Assembly: GCF_030503435.1 (NCBI RefSeq)
Contig: NZ_JAUKPO010000011.1
Coordinates: 156,281 to 220,280, forward strand
DNA from: Rhodocytophaga aerolata
GTDB lineage: Bacteria; Bacteroidota; Bacteroidia; Cytophagales; 172606-1
Length of the DNA stretch: 64,000 bases
Direction: 5' to 3'
Both the position numbers and the translations under genes were made by a program. This document shows, piece after piece, positions 1 to 8,524 of the stretch. The notes under the pieces are model-generated. The model made no database searches, was not told where the DNA came from, and was given only the letters and a program-made list of their open reading frames with translations. Position 1 is the first letter of the stretch; the number at the start of each line of letters is the position of its first letter.

Positions 1-2
1 CT

Positions 3-1130
3 GGCTATTGGGATGGAAAAGTAGGTGGCCGGGATTTTATTATCAGAAAAGTAGATGACTTCTATAGCCAGAAATACGGAAAAAAGTATAAAGCTGCTAA
101 AGGATATGTAGACTTTCGGGAAGTACTCAGCCGGAAAGAGATTGATGCGGTAGAAGTAGTTACCCCGGATCACTGGCACTCTATTCCAGTACTAATGGCC
201 GCTGCCGCAGGCAAGGATATATACTGCCAGAAACCCCTTTCCCTTACCATAGCCGAAGGAAGGGCCATGAGTAATGCCGCCAAAAAATACAATATTGTTT
301 TTCAGACAGGAAGCCAACAACGCTCCGATCCTAACTTTAGACGCGTATGTGAACTGGTACGGAATGGTAGAATAGGCGAACTAAAAACCGTAATTTGTGG
401 CCTACCGGGAGGCACACCAGATTTTGGAAAGACAGGGCAGTTAACGGAGACCATACCTGTACCCAAGGATTTTGATTACGATCTGTGGCTGGGCCCTGCA
501 CCAGAAGCTCCTTACAGCCCTTCCCGGACACATGTCAATTATAGATGGATATTAGACTACTCCGGGGGAATGGTAACCGATTGGGGAGGCCATCATCCGG
601 ATATTGCCCAGTGGGGCATGAATACCGACAATACCGGGCCGGTTAAGATCCGTCATGCCAAAGCCATCTGGTCTACGCATCCTATCTGGAATACGGCTAC
701 CCAGTTTTATTTTGAATGCATCTATAAAAACGGAGTCACGCTGGTTGTGCAAAGTGATAAAATTTCTGGAGTTACTTTTAAAGGAACGGAGGGGGAAGTA
801 TGGGCAACCCGGGGAGAACATAAAGTTTTCCCTGCAAAATTGCAAGACACCGTCATTGGAGATGGAGAAGAGCAGCTTTATAAAAGCGAAAATCATTACC
901 GGAACTTTATCGATTGTATCCTGTCACGAAAACAACCTATAGCCCCGGCAGAAGTAGGGCACCGGTCAATTACTATTTCACATCTGGGCAATATTGCCAT
1001 GATGCTGGGCCAGGATCTGGACTGGGACCCTGACAACGAACGGTTTATTAATAATTTCGCAGCTAATCAATTACTATCCCGCGCCATGAGGGAACCTTGG
1101 GGAACCATCTATAAAAAACATGTGGTTTGA
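3..1130 (+). CDS. Gfo/Idh/MocA family oxidoreductase, 5' end outside window
   Basis: The reading frame is open from base 3, so the ATG at 195 is internal and the true start lies upstream of the window. The visible 375 codons hold the end of the Rossmann domain (a VEVVTPDHWHS strand-loop and a CQKP motif where the family usually has EKP) and the GFO C-terminal sheet domain with a GGMVTDWGGHHPDIAQWG segment typical of the Bacteroidota secreted branch. The family uses NAD(P) to oxidise or reduce sugars and cyclitols. Any Tat or Sec signal would be in the missing part. A terminator follows at 1247. Substrate unknown. A relative at 62371-63642 sits beside a DUF1080 gene, so a role in 3-keto-sugar metabolism is plausible but inferred. 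Confidence 0.9.
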   Translation, partial: GYWDGKVGGRDFIIRKVDDFYSQKYGKKYKAAKGYVDFREVLSRKEIDAVEVVTPDHWHSIPVLMAAAAGKDIYCQKPLSLTIAEGRAMSNAAKKYNIVFQTGSQQRSDPNFRRVCELVRNGRIGELKTVICGLPGGTPDFGKTGQLTETIPVPKDFDYDLWLGPAPEAPYSPSRTHVNYRWILDYSGGMVTDWGGHHPDIAQWGMNTDNTGPVKIRHAKAIWSTHPIWNTATQFYFECIYKNGVTLVVQSDKISGVTFKGTEGEVWATRGEHKVFPAKLQDTVIGDGEEQLYKSENHYRNFIDCILSRKQPIAPAEVGHRSITISHLGNIAMMLGQDLDWDPDNERFINNFAANQLLSRAMREPWGTIYKKHVV

Positions 1131-1246
1131 GGTGTCTTATATAAAAGGCCAACATTCTTTGTTACGAAATGAAAAAATCAGCTTATCTGATATAAGAGGT
1201 TTTAGGAATAATCAGGCAGCCATAAGCTAGCTGGTGCTTAGCAAGC

Positions 1247-1290
1247 AACCATCGTTTCAGGAATTGAATTGCTGAAACGATGGTTATTTT
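1247..1290 (+). terminator. Intrinsic terminator of the oxidoreductase gene
   Basis: A perfect 14-bp stem (1247-1260 with 1272-1285, arm AACCATCGTTTCAG) with an 11-nt loop is followed by ATTTTTC on the plus strand. It lies between convergent genes. Confidence 0.8.
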
Positions 1291-1335
1291 TCTTCATGCC
1301 TTACTGGCCTTACGTATATATAACTATATGCAGTT

Positions 1336-1848
1336 TTAGTTGGGGAGTTTATGACTAAATTTTCCATAAAGCCAGGTACCGGCTATGGCGCTTAGCAGAG
1401 TGACTATAACCACAGAAAAGCCACTGCCAATCTGGGCAAAGATAGGTCCCGGACAGGCGCCTGTGATTGCCCAGCCTAAGCCAAAGATAAACCCTCCGAT
1501 GATCTGACCTTTTTTAAACTCCTTATTGTGCAGTACCACTTTTTCGCCTTGTATCGTTTTAATATTAAACCGTTTAATGAGTTGTACCGACAGCATTCCT
1601 ACCAGGATAGCAGACCCGATTACGCCATACATAAAAAAGGATTGTAAGCGGAACATTTCCTGTATTCTAAACCAGGAAATAATCTCTGCTTTGGTAAACA
1701 CTATCCCAAACACAATACCTACTATCAGATACTTTAGCAATCCCTGAGGGCTATCTCCATACTTTTGTTCATTGGGTGCATCGCACACAAAAGGTTGGGC
1801 AGTTTTTACTGGTTCTTTTATCTGTAGTTGCTCTTTATTTATTGCCAT
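1336..1848 (-). CDS. YeeE/YedE-type (DUF6691) membrane protein
   Basis: A 170-residue inner-membrane protein with about four hydrophobic segments after a 40-residue polar N-terminus. The GACPGP motif near residue 130 is the conserved cysteine motif of the YeeE/YedE family, whose studied members move thiosulfate or related sulfur species across the membrane. It is the second half of a two-gene pair: the neighbour at 1911-2489 carries the other half, an arrangement usual in Bacteroidota and many proteobacteria. It is the last gene of the minus-strand sulfur operon starting at 5423, and 62 bases separate the pair. The exact substrate is not determined by sequence. Confidence 0.85.
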   Translation of the reverse strand: MAINKEQLQIKEPVKTAQPFVCDAPNEQKYGDSPQGLLKYLIVGIVFGIVFTKAEIISWFRIQEMFRLQSFFMYGVIGSAILVGMLSVQLIKRFNIKTIQGEKVVLHNKEFKKGQIIGGFIFGLGWAITGACPGPIFAQIGSGFSVVIVTLLSAIAGTWLYGKFSHKLPN

Positions 1849-1910
1849 TTTTTATTTGAATCTATATTTATTTCTACCTATTTTTTGCTTGTCTTATTTA
1901 GAGCATCAAC

Positions 1911-2489
1911 TTATTGCACCCATGCCATAAGGTAAGGCAGCAGCAGATGAGTCATGGTAAAGCCGCCGGCCATAAAGGCTATGGTGGCAATCAGAGATGG
2001 CCATTGTAAGTTGCTTAATCCCATAATGGAATGCCCACTGGTGCATCCACCGGCATAGCGGGTACTAAACCCTATCAGCAATCCACCAAGCACAAAGAAT
2101 ACCAGACCTTTGCGTGTAAACAGGTTATCCCAGGTAAATATTTCTTCAGGCAGTAGCTGTGTAAAGTTTGTGATACCTAAGGCTTTCAGGTCTTCCTGGG
2201 TAGATGCGGCCACCGTAACAGCTTCCGGATTAGCAAAGAAAGTGGCAGCGATAAATCCTCCAATGAGAATACCGGCTACAAATACCAGGTTCCAGGTTTC
2301 CTTGCGCCAGTTATAGGTAAAGAATGGGATCCTGGCTGGCACACAGGCTGCACAAATGTGCCGCAGTGAAGAAGATATACCAAAGGATTTATTACCTAGC
2401 AAAAGTAAAAGGGGTACGGTAAGTCCAATAAGTGGCCCGGCAACGTACCATGGCCAGGGCTGTTTTAGAATTTCTATCAATTGTTCCAT
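1911..2489 (-). CDS. YeeE/YedE family sulfur transporter, first half
   Basis: A 192-residue polytopic protein with hydrophobic stretches near residues 15-33, 68-86, 128-143 and 162-188. The motif GGCTSGHS (around residue 148) is the conserved cysteine signature of YeeE/YedE channels that take up thiosulfate or a persulfide-type sulfur. It pairs with the DUF6691 protein just downstream. The cysteine in CAACVP may be a further thiol site. Length and motifs look complete, so this part of the operon is intact. Upstream, between this gene and the rhodanese gene, lies the tail of a lost outer-membrane protein. Confidence 0.88.
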   Translation of the reverse strand: MEQLIEILKQPWPWYVAGPLIGLTVPLLLLLGNKSFGISSSLRHICAACVPARIPFFTYNWRKETWNLVFVAGILIGGFIAATFFANPEAVTVAASTQEDLKALGITNFTQLLPEEIFTWDNLFTRKGLVFFVLGGLLIGFSTRYAGGCTSGHSIMGLSNLQWPSLIATIAFMAGGFTMTHLLLPYLMAWVQ

Positions 2490-2516
2490 GCGTAGTATTA
2501 CTATTAATCTTTGTTG

Positions 2517-2621
2517 TTACAACTTAAAATTTACGCCTACATTCAGGTTCCACCTGTCTACGGCGTTTGTCACCGCTTGATCTGGCAAGGATGTTTCTTT
2601 TATGGATGACTCATCAAACCC
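2517..2621 (-). pseudogene. 3' remnant of an outer-membrane beta-barrel gene
   Basis: Directly after the rhodanese stop codon, and in the same frame, the minus strand stays open for 34 codons to a TAA at 2517. The translation ends [13 protein letters not shown], the alternating pattern and aromatic-rich end of a last beta-strand of an outer-membrane protein. There is no start codon or body. I read this as the tail left after a deletion that removed most of a gene lying between rhodanese and yeeE. An untranslated spacer that reads by chance as such a strand is the alternative. Confidence 0.45.
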
Positions 2622-2963
2622 TTACCTTGTTTGCTCATACGGCCAGGAAGCAATACCTCCTTTAAGATTATATACTTTATCAAACCCCATACTTGCCATT
2701 TTACTGGCGGCTTGTGCACTGCGGTTGCCATTTCTGCAATACAGCAGGTAGGTTTTAGATTTGTCCAGCTCTTGTAGCTGTTTATCAAAACTGCCACTCA
2801 GCATATCTATATTTCTGGCTTCTTTTATTTTGCCTCCGGCAACTTCTCCTGCTGTCCGCACATCCAGCACGAGGGCATTTTTATCTTCCTGCAGTTGCTT
2901 AAATTCTGCAGCTGAAACATTTGTATAACTGGTAGCTGGGTTATTCTTAAATAAATTAAACAT
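2622..2963 (-). CDS. Single-domain rhodanese (sulfurtransferase)
   Basis: A 113-residue rhodanese-like domain with the CH2A-type LDVRTAGE motif (residues 33-40) and an active-site loop CRNGNRS with the catalytic Cys at residue 76. Rhodaneses carry a persulfide on this cysteine and pass sulfane sulfur between donors such as thiosulfate or glutathione persulfide and acceptors. No signal peptide is present, so it is cytoplasmic. It lies between the YeeE genes and the MBL-rhodanese gene and probably shares their transcript. With the second rhodanese domain of its neighbour out of frame, this is the only intact sulfurtransferase left in the operon. Confidence 0.9.
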   Translation of the reverse strand: MFNLFKNNPATSYTNVSAAEFKQLQEDKNALVLDVRTAGEVAGGKIKEARNIDMLSGSFDKQLQELDKSKTYLLYCRNGNRSAQAASKMASMGFDKVYNLKGGIASWPYEQTR

Positions 2964-2995
2964 AGTGTATAACTGTTTTTATGTGAATGATTCTG

Positions 2996-3162
2996 TTACT
3001 TTCTATACAAAGATGGCCTGGCACAACCGGGCTTCTTTTTGAACTTTTCTTTCAGATCAATCTCCGAAATATTGCCAAAGCCTTCTTTTGTTATTTCCCT
3101 GGTAACTTTATTGATAGCCTCCTCAAAAAAAGGAGACATTTTTTGGTAAAGTGGTAGCTCAT
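2996..3162 (-). pseudogene. DUF302 remnant
   Basis: The minus strand begins MSYHFTKK at 3162. After one missing A in an A6 run (3139-3144 on the plus strand) it continues MSPFFEEAINKV...TKEGFGNISEIDLKEKFKKK, then leaves the family pattern and stops at 2996. MSYxF, the (E/K)EGFG motif and the EID(L/V)K strand are typical of the N-terminal half of DUF302 proteins, which recur in sulfur-oxidation and sulfide-detoxification clusters. The C-terminal half is missing. So one frameshift plus a truncation leaves a non-functional relic of about 56 codons. Confidence 0.6.
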
Positions 3163-3228
3163 GGTCTTTGTCTGTAAGGGTATGCCTGTTTATTAGCTAA
3201 TGACTTGAGAATAGCTATTAAGCGCCCA

Positions 3229-4574
3229 TCAGGATTTTTTTAGTTCATTAACTGCTTCGCTCATATCCAGTACTTCCGCCTTTGTATCCAGAACTGCCTC
3301 CAGAATGCTGCTGCCGGCAGCAGAGCGGTAGCCACCGGCACAATGCACCACAATAGGCTTGTCTACCGGAATTTCTTTCGCCCTTTCCCGAAGCTCTGGC
3401 AAGGGTATGCTAATGGCCTGTTTGAAAAATTTCCCTGCTTTCGTCTCACTTTCATTGCGGATATCTACAATGGTAAATGTATCTGGTGCTGCCAGAAAGG
3501 TTTTTTATCAAAAAAGGCAGATTGTTCTCCGGCTTTACTAGTGTACACAAAGGCACCTTTCAGGGTAAGTTCATAGCCTATTTTGGCCGCTTTCCTCAGT
3601 AGCTCATTCAGCTCTTTGTCAGAGCCGGCTATTAAATACCATGCTTCCTGTGGGCTCACGATGCTTCCCAGCCAGGTTTCGAACTTAGCGCCGTTCTGTA
3701 TATTGATGGCTCCTTTCAGGTGGGATGATTTAAACTCCTGCTGCCCTCTGGCATCTACTACAATGGCTCCTTCTTCCGGTGTGAAGTTATCTTCTAAGCG
3801 TCTGACTGCTTTCATGCTCTGCTCATATTCCGGTGCTCCTTGCTTATTTAAGGCTACATTGTATTCAAAATATTTCGGTATAAAAGGCTGATCTTCCAGA
3901 AGCACCTTTACAAACGCCTCTTCTGACATAGGCTGCAAAGCATAATTACTTACCTTTTCCTCACCAATGGTGCTGCTATGGGCCTCGCTTAAGGATTTAC
4001 CGCAAAGTGAACCTGACCCGTGCGCCGGATACATCACTACTTCATCTGCTAATTTCATGAGTTTATTGCGGGTACTCTGATACAGTTGCCTGGCTAGTTC
4101 TTCCCGTTTGGCTTTCATATTTCCTACATTTTCCCGCAGGTCTGGTCTGCCTACATCGCCAATAAACAGGGTATCGCCGGTAAATACCGCTTTATCTTTT
4201 CCCTGGTGTTCCAGCACAATGCTGATACCATCCGGAGAGTGGCCTGGGGTATTTAGTGCCTTTAACTTGATTTTCCCAAAGCTTATCACATCGCCTTCAT
4301 CAAATGCGTGATGCGGGTAATCGGCTCCAGCCAAAGCACTGGTATAAATAGTAGCGCCAGTAAGCTGATGAATTTCCAGATGTGCGCTAACAAAATCTGC
4401 ATGTGGGTGTGTTTCGATCACTCCTATAATTTTAGCGCCGTTTTCCCCGGCATAGGCATAATATGGTCTGGGGTCACGGGCAGGATCGATCAGAATAATT
4501 TGCGATTCGCTTTCACTTAAAATGGCATACGAAAAATGCGCAAGCCCTTTATCTTCAAATTGTTGTATTTTCAT
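3229..4574 (-). pseudogene. MBL-fold/rhodanese protein (persulfide-dioxygenase-like), frameshifted before its catalytic rhodanese domain
   Basis: Codons 1-240 are a metallo-beta-lactamase-fold domain with ETHPHADFVSAH (H56, H58, D60), H112, D134 and H185, the mononuclear-iron pattern of ETHE1-like persulfide dioxygenases and their Bacteroidota relatives. A first rhodanese domain (about 260-350) has no catalytic Cys. The open frame ends after 369 codons at 3465, but the second rhodanese domain is fully readable one frame over, from TFLAAPDTF to a TGA at 3229, including its active loop CAGGYRS. Restoring one base in the T6 run at 3501-3506 joins the two into about 447 codons. The dioxygenase part may still be made without its sulfurtransferase tail. 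A base-call error cannot be excluded. Confidence 0.8.
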
Positions 4575-4622
4575 GGTGTGTCTTTAGTTTAAACGTTCGT
4601 TACCTATTGATCTGAGAAAAGT

Positions 4623-5423
4623 TTACATAACCAGTTCTTTCAACATAATATAAAAACCCATCAGCAGTACAAACCAGCCAAACCCTCTTTTTAAGTGATC
4701 TGAATTAATTTTAGTAGATAAGTAGCTTCCAATAAAGATGCCTCCTACTGATAAAGCCGTAAATAGGAGCATGAATGTCCAGTTGATTGGCTGGTTGCTA
4801 ATATCTCCTAAAAATCCTACCAGGGATTTTGCCGCAATGATGAGCAGCGATGTACCTACGGCCATCTTCATAGGTAATCTGGCTACTATCACCAATGCCG
4901 GAATGATCAGAAATCCACCGCCTGCACCAACAATTCCGGTGAGTACGCCTACCAATGCGCCTTCTACCCCAATGAGTGGATAGTTATATTTGATTTCCCC
5001 ACTTGTTTCCTCTTCCTTCCGTTTACTCCGAATCATAGAGATAGAAGCAGCTACCATAACCAGGGCAAAAAACACCATGATGGCTATACTTTTTGTCACT
5101 TCGAAGCTGCCGAGGGTAAACACTGGGTCTGGAATGGCCGGCACCAGGTATTTACGGGTAAGAAACACCGAGATAAAAGAAGGCAGGGCAAACACCAGGG
5201 CCGTCCGGTAGTCTACGAGTTTTCTCTTCATAAACGAGAAAGAACCTACCAGCGAAGTGGCCCCTACTACAAACAGAGAGTAAGCCGTAGCCAGTACCGG
5301 ATTTACTCCCAGTAAGTACACTAATACTGGAACCGTTAATATAGAGCCTCCGCCCCCTATCAGGCCAAGGCTCAGACCGATCATAACCGATGCAGCATAT
5401 CCTATTATTTCCAAAGCAGTCAT
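4623..5423 (-). CDS. TauE/SafE family sulfite/organosulfur exporter
   Basis: A 266-residue membrane protein with the two-repeat, roughly eight-helix layout of TauE/SafE permeases. The two GxGGG signatures are LIGGGGSILTVP near residue 25 and VGAGGGFLIIPAL near residue 168. Members export sulfite, sulfoacetate or other sulfur anions. It is the first gene of the minus-strand operon and is 48 bases upstream of the MBL-rhodanese gene. A TAnnTTTG box and a palindrome lie just upstream, and a Crp/Fnr gene is divergent. A role in removing sulfite produced by persulfide dioxygenase fits the context. Confidence 0.88.
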   Translation of the reverse strand: MTALEIIGYAASVMIGLSLGLIGGGGSILTVPVLVYLLGVNPVLATAYSLFVVGATSLVGSFSFMKRKLVDYRTALVFALPSFISVFLTRKYLVPAIPDPVFTLGSFEVTKSIAIMVFFALVMVAASISMIRSKRKEEETSGEIKYNYPLIGVEGALVGVLTGIVGAGGGFLIIPALVIVARLPMKMAVGTSLLIIAAKSLVGFLGDISNQPINWTFMLLFTALSVGGIFIGSYLSTKINSDHLKRGFGWFVLLMGFYIMLKELVM

Positions 5424-5442
5424 TAGGTAAGTTTAACTGCTG

Positions 5443-5450
5443 CAAAGGTA
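5443..5450 (-). promoter_or_regulatory. Bacteroidota-type -7 box of the sulfur operon
   Basis: The minus strand reads TACCTTTG, matching the Bacteroidota consensus TAnnTTTG, 20 bases before the tauE-like ATG. No clear -33 TTG at standard spacing was found, as expected for an activator-dependent promoter. Confidence 0.55.
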
Positions 5451-5472
5451 GACCCTCCAACCAAGGAAGTCA

Positions 5473-5486
5473 GTGACAATTGTTAC
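5473..5486. promoter_or_regulatory. Candidate Crp/Fnr-family operator GTnACAATTGTnAC
   Basis: GTGACAATTGTTAC is an inverted repeat with 12 of 14 positions symmetric, centred at 5479.5. The centre falls about 40 bases upstream of the transcription start expected from the -7 box at 5443-5450, the place where class II Crp/Fnr activators bind. It is between the regulator gene and its probable target operon. Confidence 0.5.
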
Positions 5487-5638
5487 ACAGCTTTCGAAGT
5501 ATACAATATGGAGGAGTGGTAGGGGATAAAAACTGAATCGTTTAGATACGTTTCTCCTCAACCTCACACGGACAAACCTAGTACAGGGAAACGAGAACTT
5601 TAAAGTTGTTCTATTCCTTTTATAAGAAAAGCTCACAC

Positions 5639-6298
5639 ATGGACGTACAAGAATTAAAAGCCTATTTACCGGCTATTACTGACCCTAACTTGCTGGAAGC
5701 TATTAGTAAGCATGGAAAAATCTATGAACTAAATGCAGGCGAATCTCTTATGGAACCAGGCCATTACATTAAAATGGTGCCTTTGATTCTGCAAGGTTCC
5801 ATTAAAGTAATGCGGGTAGATTCAGAAGGCCGGGAGCTATTTTTGTATTACCTGGATGCAGGCGATAGCTGTGCCCTTACACTTACCTGCTGTAGCAACT
5901 TACAAAAAAGCGACATTAAGGCAGTGGCAGAAGAAAAAACCAACGTAATAGGCATACCTTTGGGGCTGCATGAAATCTGGACCAATGAGTACCGGCAATG
6001 GAAAGATTTTGTAGCACTGACTTATCAAACCAGGTTTCAAGAATTATTAAATGCTTTAGATGCGGTTGCTTTTAAGAAGATGGATGAGCGCTTACTGAAC
6101 TACCTAATTACTAAGGCAAAGCAATTAAAAACAAACGAATTATCCATCACGCATCAGGAAATAGCCAGTGAACTGAGTACCTCCCGGGAAGTTATTTCCA
6201 GGCTTATGAAACAACTGGAAAAAACCAAACTCATCGAACTCGGCAGAAACAAAGTATACGTGAGGGATGATATAGAAGCATTTATGAAGCGGCGTTAA
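5639..6298 (+). CDS. Crp/Fnr family transcriptional regulator of the sulfur island
   Basis: I chose the ATG at 5639 (MDVQELKAYLP) because alignment with family N-termini begins there. An in-frame ATG at 5606 would add 11 atypical residues. The 219-residue protein has a cyclic-nucleotide-fold sensor domain (about 20-125) and a C-terminal winged helix (about 150-219) with the recognition segment SELSTSREVISRLMKQL. The sensor domain carries Cys78, Cys84 and Cys85 and no Fnr-type iron-sulfur cluster motif at the N-terminus. The gene is divergent from the sulfur operon, so it probably activates that operon. Thiol sensing of sulfide or persulfide is an inference from the cysteines and context. Confidence 0.88.
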   Translation: MDVQELKAYLPAITDPNLLEAISKHGKIYELNAGESLMEPGHYIKMVPLILQGSIKVMRVDSEGRELFLYYLDAGDSCALTLTCCSNLQKSDIKAVAEEKTNVIGIPLGLHEIWTNEYRQWKDFVALTYQTRFQELLNALDAVAFKKMDERLLNYLITKAKQLKTNELSITHQEIASELSTSREVISRLMKQLEKTKLIELGRNKVYVRDDIEAFMKRR

Positions 6299-6413
6299 CC
6301 TGTTCTTAATTATCATTCTGGTTACTATCCCCCACTAGAAAACTTACTTTACAAATTCACGGAGGCAGAACAATATTCCTACATCAACCATTCCGGGGCA
6401 GGCTTAATACAAT

Positions 6414-6729
6414 TTGGCAAAGCAACAGAAAAATAAGTGGTCTGTTAGACACACAAAGCATACTATACTAGGTTTACAGAAGAAGTGGCAGCAATGTAGC
6501 CTGCCGGTGATTATCAATGCTTTTGTAGGGGGCATGATCGGACTGAAAAAAACACCATTGCCAATGGATAGAACAGGAATTCAACCTCTTTGCTGGATGA
6601 GTGCTACTCTCCTTTATTGTGGTTTTTGGCCTTCCCAAAGCCGTTACCAGTTATTTTCCTAGTACCTTGGCCAACAAATTCGGGCGTACATGCTTTGTTT
6701 ATTTCTTCAGCGCATTAATCTCTCCATAG
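6414..6729 (+). pseudogene. Decayed MFS transporter, N-terminal remnant
   Basis: From about 6471 the plus strand reads LGLQKKWQQ...INAFVGGMIGLKKTPLP, the first helix and loop of a major-facilitator subgroup. A frameshift near 6575 continues as EFNLFAG, an internal TGA at 6598, then VLLSFIVVFGLPKAV...LANKFGR, the second helix and the conserved loop-2 motif, ending at TAG 6727-6729. The rest of the transporter (about 300 residues) is absent. It follows the Crp/Fnr gene on the same strand and probably belonged to the same sulfur island. The gene has at least one frameshift, one nonsense codon and a large truncation, so it is not functional. Confidence 0.65.
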
Positions 6730-6741
6730 GGAAATTTTGGA

Positions 6742-7152
6742 TCAGGAAGTAAAATACTTCTGCATTATTTCAGTGACCATATTTATTGTCATAGGCTTTT
6801 TCCTGAATTCAGCCACCTCTCTTAGCTGACTGGCCTTTTTGTTATCATCCGGGTTTACAGAAGTAGTTAATACCACAATTATGCTTTCATTAGAGTAGCG
6901 TTCTTTGGTTTTTTTATATTCTTCAATAAAATCCCAGCCTGTTAACCCGGGCATATTCAAATCGAGAAATATCAACTCTGGCGCATTACATTTCTCCACA
7001 CCCGGACATTCCAATAGCTCCAGTGCTTCAATGGCTGTTTCTGCTACTCCAATGTGCTGGGCAACTTGTGCTTCCTCTAAAACATTTTTGTGCAAAAAAT
7101 TAGTAATGCTGTCATCATCAATGAGCAGTATTTGCTTTAATTGTATTGCCAT
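6742..7152 (-). CDS. Receiver-only response regulator
   Basis: A 136-residue stand-alone receiver domain with the acidic triplet IDDD (12-14), phospho-acceptor Asp64 in LIFLDLNMPG, the switch threonine in VVLTTS and the conserved Lys in FRKKP. No output domain follows, so it acts by protein contact or as a phosphate relay. It overlaps the 3' end of the histidine kinase gene by 35 bases and is certainly co-expressed with it. CheY-like partners of this type in Bacteroidota usually relay to another protein. The output is not encoded here. Confidence 0.9.
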   Translation of the reverse strand: MAIQLKQILLIDDDSITNFLHKNVLEEAQVAQHIGVAETAIEALELLECPGVEKCNAPELIFLDLNMPGLTGWDFIEEYKKTKERYSNESIIVVLTTSVNPDDNKKASQLREVAEFRKKPMTINMVTEIMQKYFTS

Positions 7153-8524
7153 AACTAGTAAAATCCTTGGATATAGTAAAATAAAAGGTACTCCCCTGCT
7201 TGGGTATAGAATCTACCCAGATTTTTCCGCCATGTAGCTCTGCAATTTTCTTGCATTGCGCCAGTCCTATTCCTATGCCGGCATACTTTGACTTAGCATG
7301 CAATTGCTGAAAAATGATAAAAATTTTTTGAATAAACTTCTTCTCTATTCCTATTCCATTATCTCTCACTAAAAATAGATACTTATCCTGTTCCTCGGTT
7401 GCTTTTACAGTAATTTGCGGGCTAAGCTCAGATTTGCGGAACTTGAGCGCATTGCTTAGTAAATTTTCAAACAGTAGTTTAAGTTCTGCCCTGTATGCAT
7501 AAAAGGTTGGCAGGAAATCGCTTGAAATAGCTGCATTATTCTCTTTAATCTGTTCAGCACACTCAGTCAAGACCTGATGAAGAAGTTGGTTGCAATCGAC
7601 TAACTCTAGTTCCGTTTCTTTCCCTATCCGGGAATATTCTAACAGTCCCGTGATTAAGGCTTGCATACGGGAAGAAGCCTGAGAAAGAAAGCCCAGATAC
7701 CTTAGGGCATTTACATCAAGCTTTTCTTTGTATTGCTTGTCCAATAAAGCGACCACACTCAAAATTGTAGCTAATGGCTCCTGAAGATCATGAGAAGCAA
7801 TGTAAGCAAATTGCTCGAGCTCTGCATTTTTTGCCTCCATCTTTTGAAGCATCCGTTCAAGCGCTTGACTTTCCTCCTTTAATTGATTTTGCAAAGAAAA
7901 TTCCTTTACAATGGTTGTTTGCAAACCATTAAATAATAAGTGAATGGAGGCTACAATTACCGCACTAAGTATGACCAGGTTTGAACTGACAGCTATCCAT
8001 GAGCCAAGTGTATAATGCTGAATGATAGAAGCATCAATCAGGCTAAATTGAATTAACAAAGAAAAAAGTATACAAATTACCAGATTGCCAGCTACCGACC
8101 AAAAGGCAAACTTTATAGGAAAGATCAGCGAAATAAAGATGGTAAGGGCCAATAGGTAAAGTAAGCCTGGGCCAAATGAACCAAGATATATAAGCAAAAT
8201 AATTGAGAGCAGATACAGGCAGATAACAAGAATTACTTTGCGCGCATACAGACTCAGGGTGGGATGCAAGGTGATAAAGGCAAAACACAAAACAGCCATT
8301 ACATCAAATAATGCTAGTAATGGAATTTGTCCGATAAAAGACATGACTATGCCCGGAAGTAAGGCCAAAAAGCTAATAGGTAACAGGTAGAGGATTATAT
8401 TGGTAAAAAGCTTATCCCTCCAAAAGGAAAGTGCTCTCATTTCATATTGTGCACTTCGGAAGGTATTATTTTCCACAAGCTTCTTATAAGCTAGCCACCA
8501 TTTCATATAACTTTCTTTACACAA
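7118..8524 (-). CDS. Membrane sensor histidine kinase
   Basis: A 468-residue kinase with about six transmembrane segments (residues 40-200), a short coiled coil (about 210-238), a HisKA domain with phospho-acceptor His245 in IASHDLQEP, and an ATPase domain with N-box NLLSNALKFR, G1 DNGIGIEKK and G2 GIGIGLAQCKK. The membrane part resembles no named sensor domain. The start may be the ATG at 8506 (MKWWLAYKK), which better resembles a normal N-terminus. It forms a two-component pair with the overlapping receiver gene. The 372 bases upstream are shared with the divergent T9SS gene. The stimulus is unknown. Confidence 0.9.
   Translation of the reverse strand: MCKESYMKWWLAYKKLVENNTFRSAQYEMRALSFWRDKLFTNIILYLLPISFLALLPGIVMSFIGQIPLLALFDVMAVLCFAFITLHPTLSLYARKVILVICLYLLSIILLIYLGSFGPGLLYLLALTIFISLIFPIKFAFWSVAGNLVICILFSLLIQFSLIDASIIQHYTLGSWIAVSSNLVILSAVIVASIHLLFNGLQTTIVKEFSLQNQLKEESQALERMLQKMEAKNAELEQFAYIASHDLQEPLATILSVVALLDKQYKEKLDVNALRYLGFLSQASSRMQALITGLLEYSRIGKETELELVDCNQLLHQVLTECAEQIKENNAAISSDFLPTFYAYRAELKLLFENLLSNALKFRKSELSPQITVKATEEQDKYLFLVRDNGIGIEKKFIQKIFIIFQQLHAKSKYAGIGIGLAQCKKIAELHGGKIWVDSIPKQGSTFYFTISKDFTSYGNTIKANTAH

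Noticed and set aside
3490..3520. Programmed -1 frameshift in the MBL-rhodanese gene
   Set aside because: The codons preceding the slip are GAT AAA AAA, which does not form an X XXY YYZ heptamer in frame, and no following stem or pseudoknot was seen. Simple base loss is more likely, though single-tRNA slippage is not excluded.
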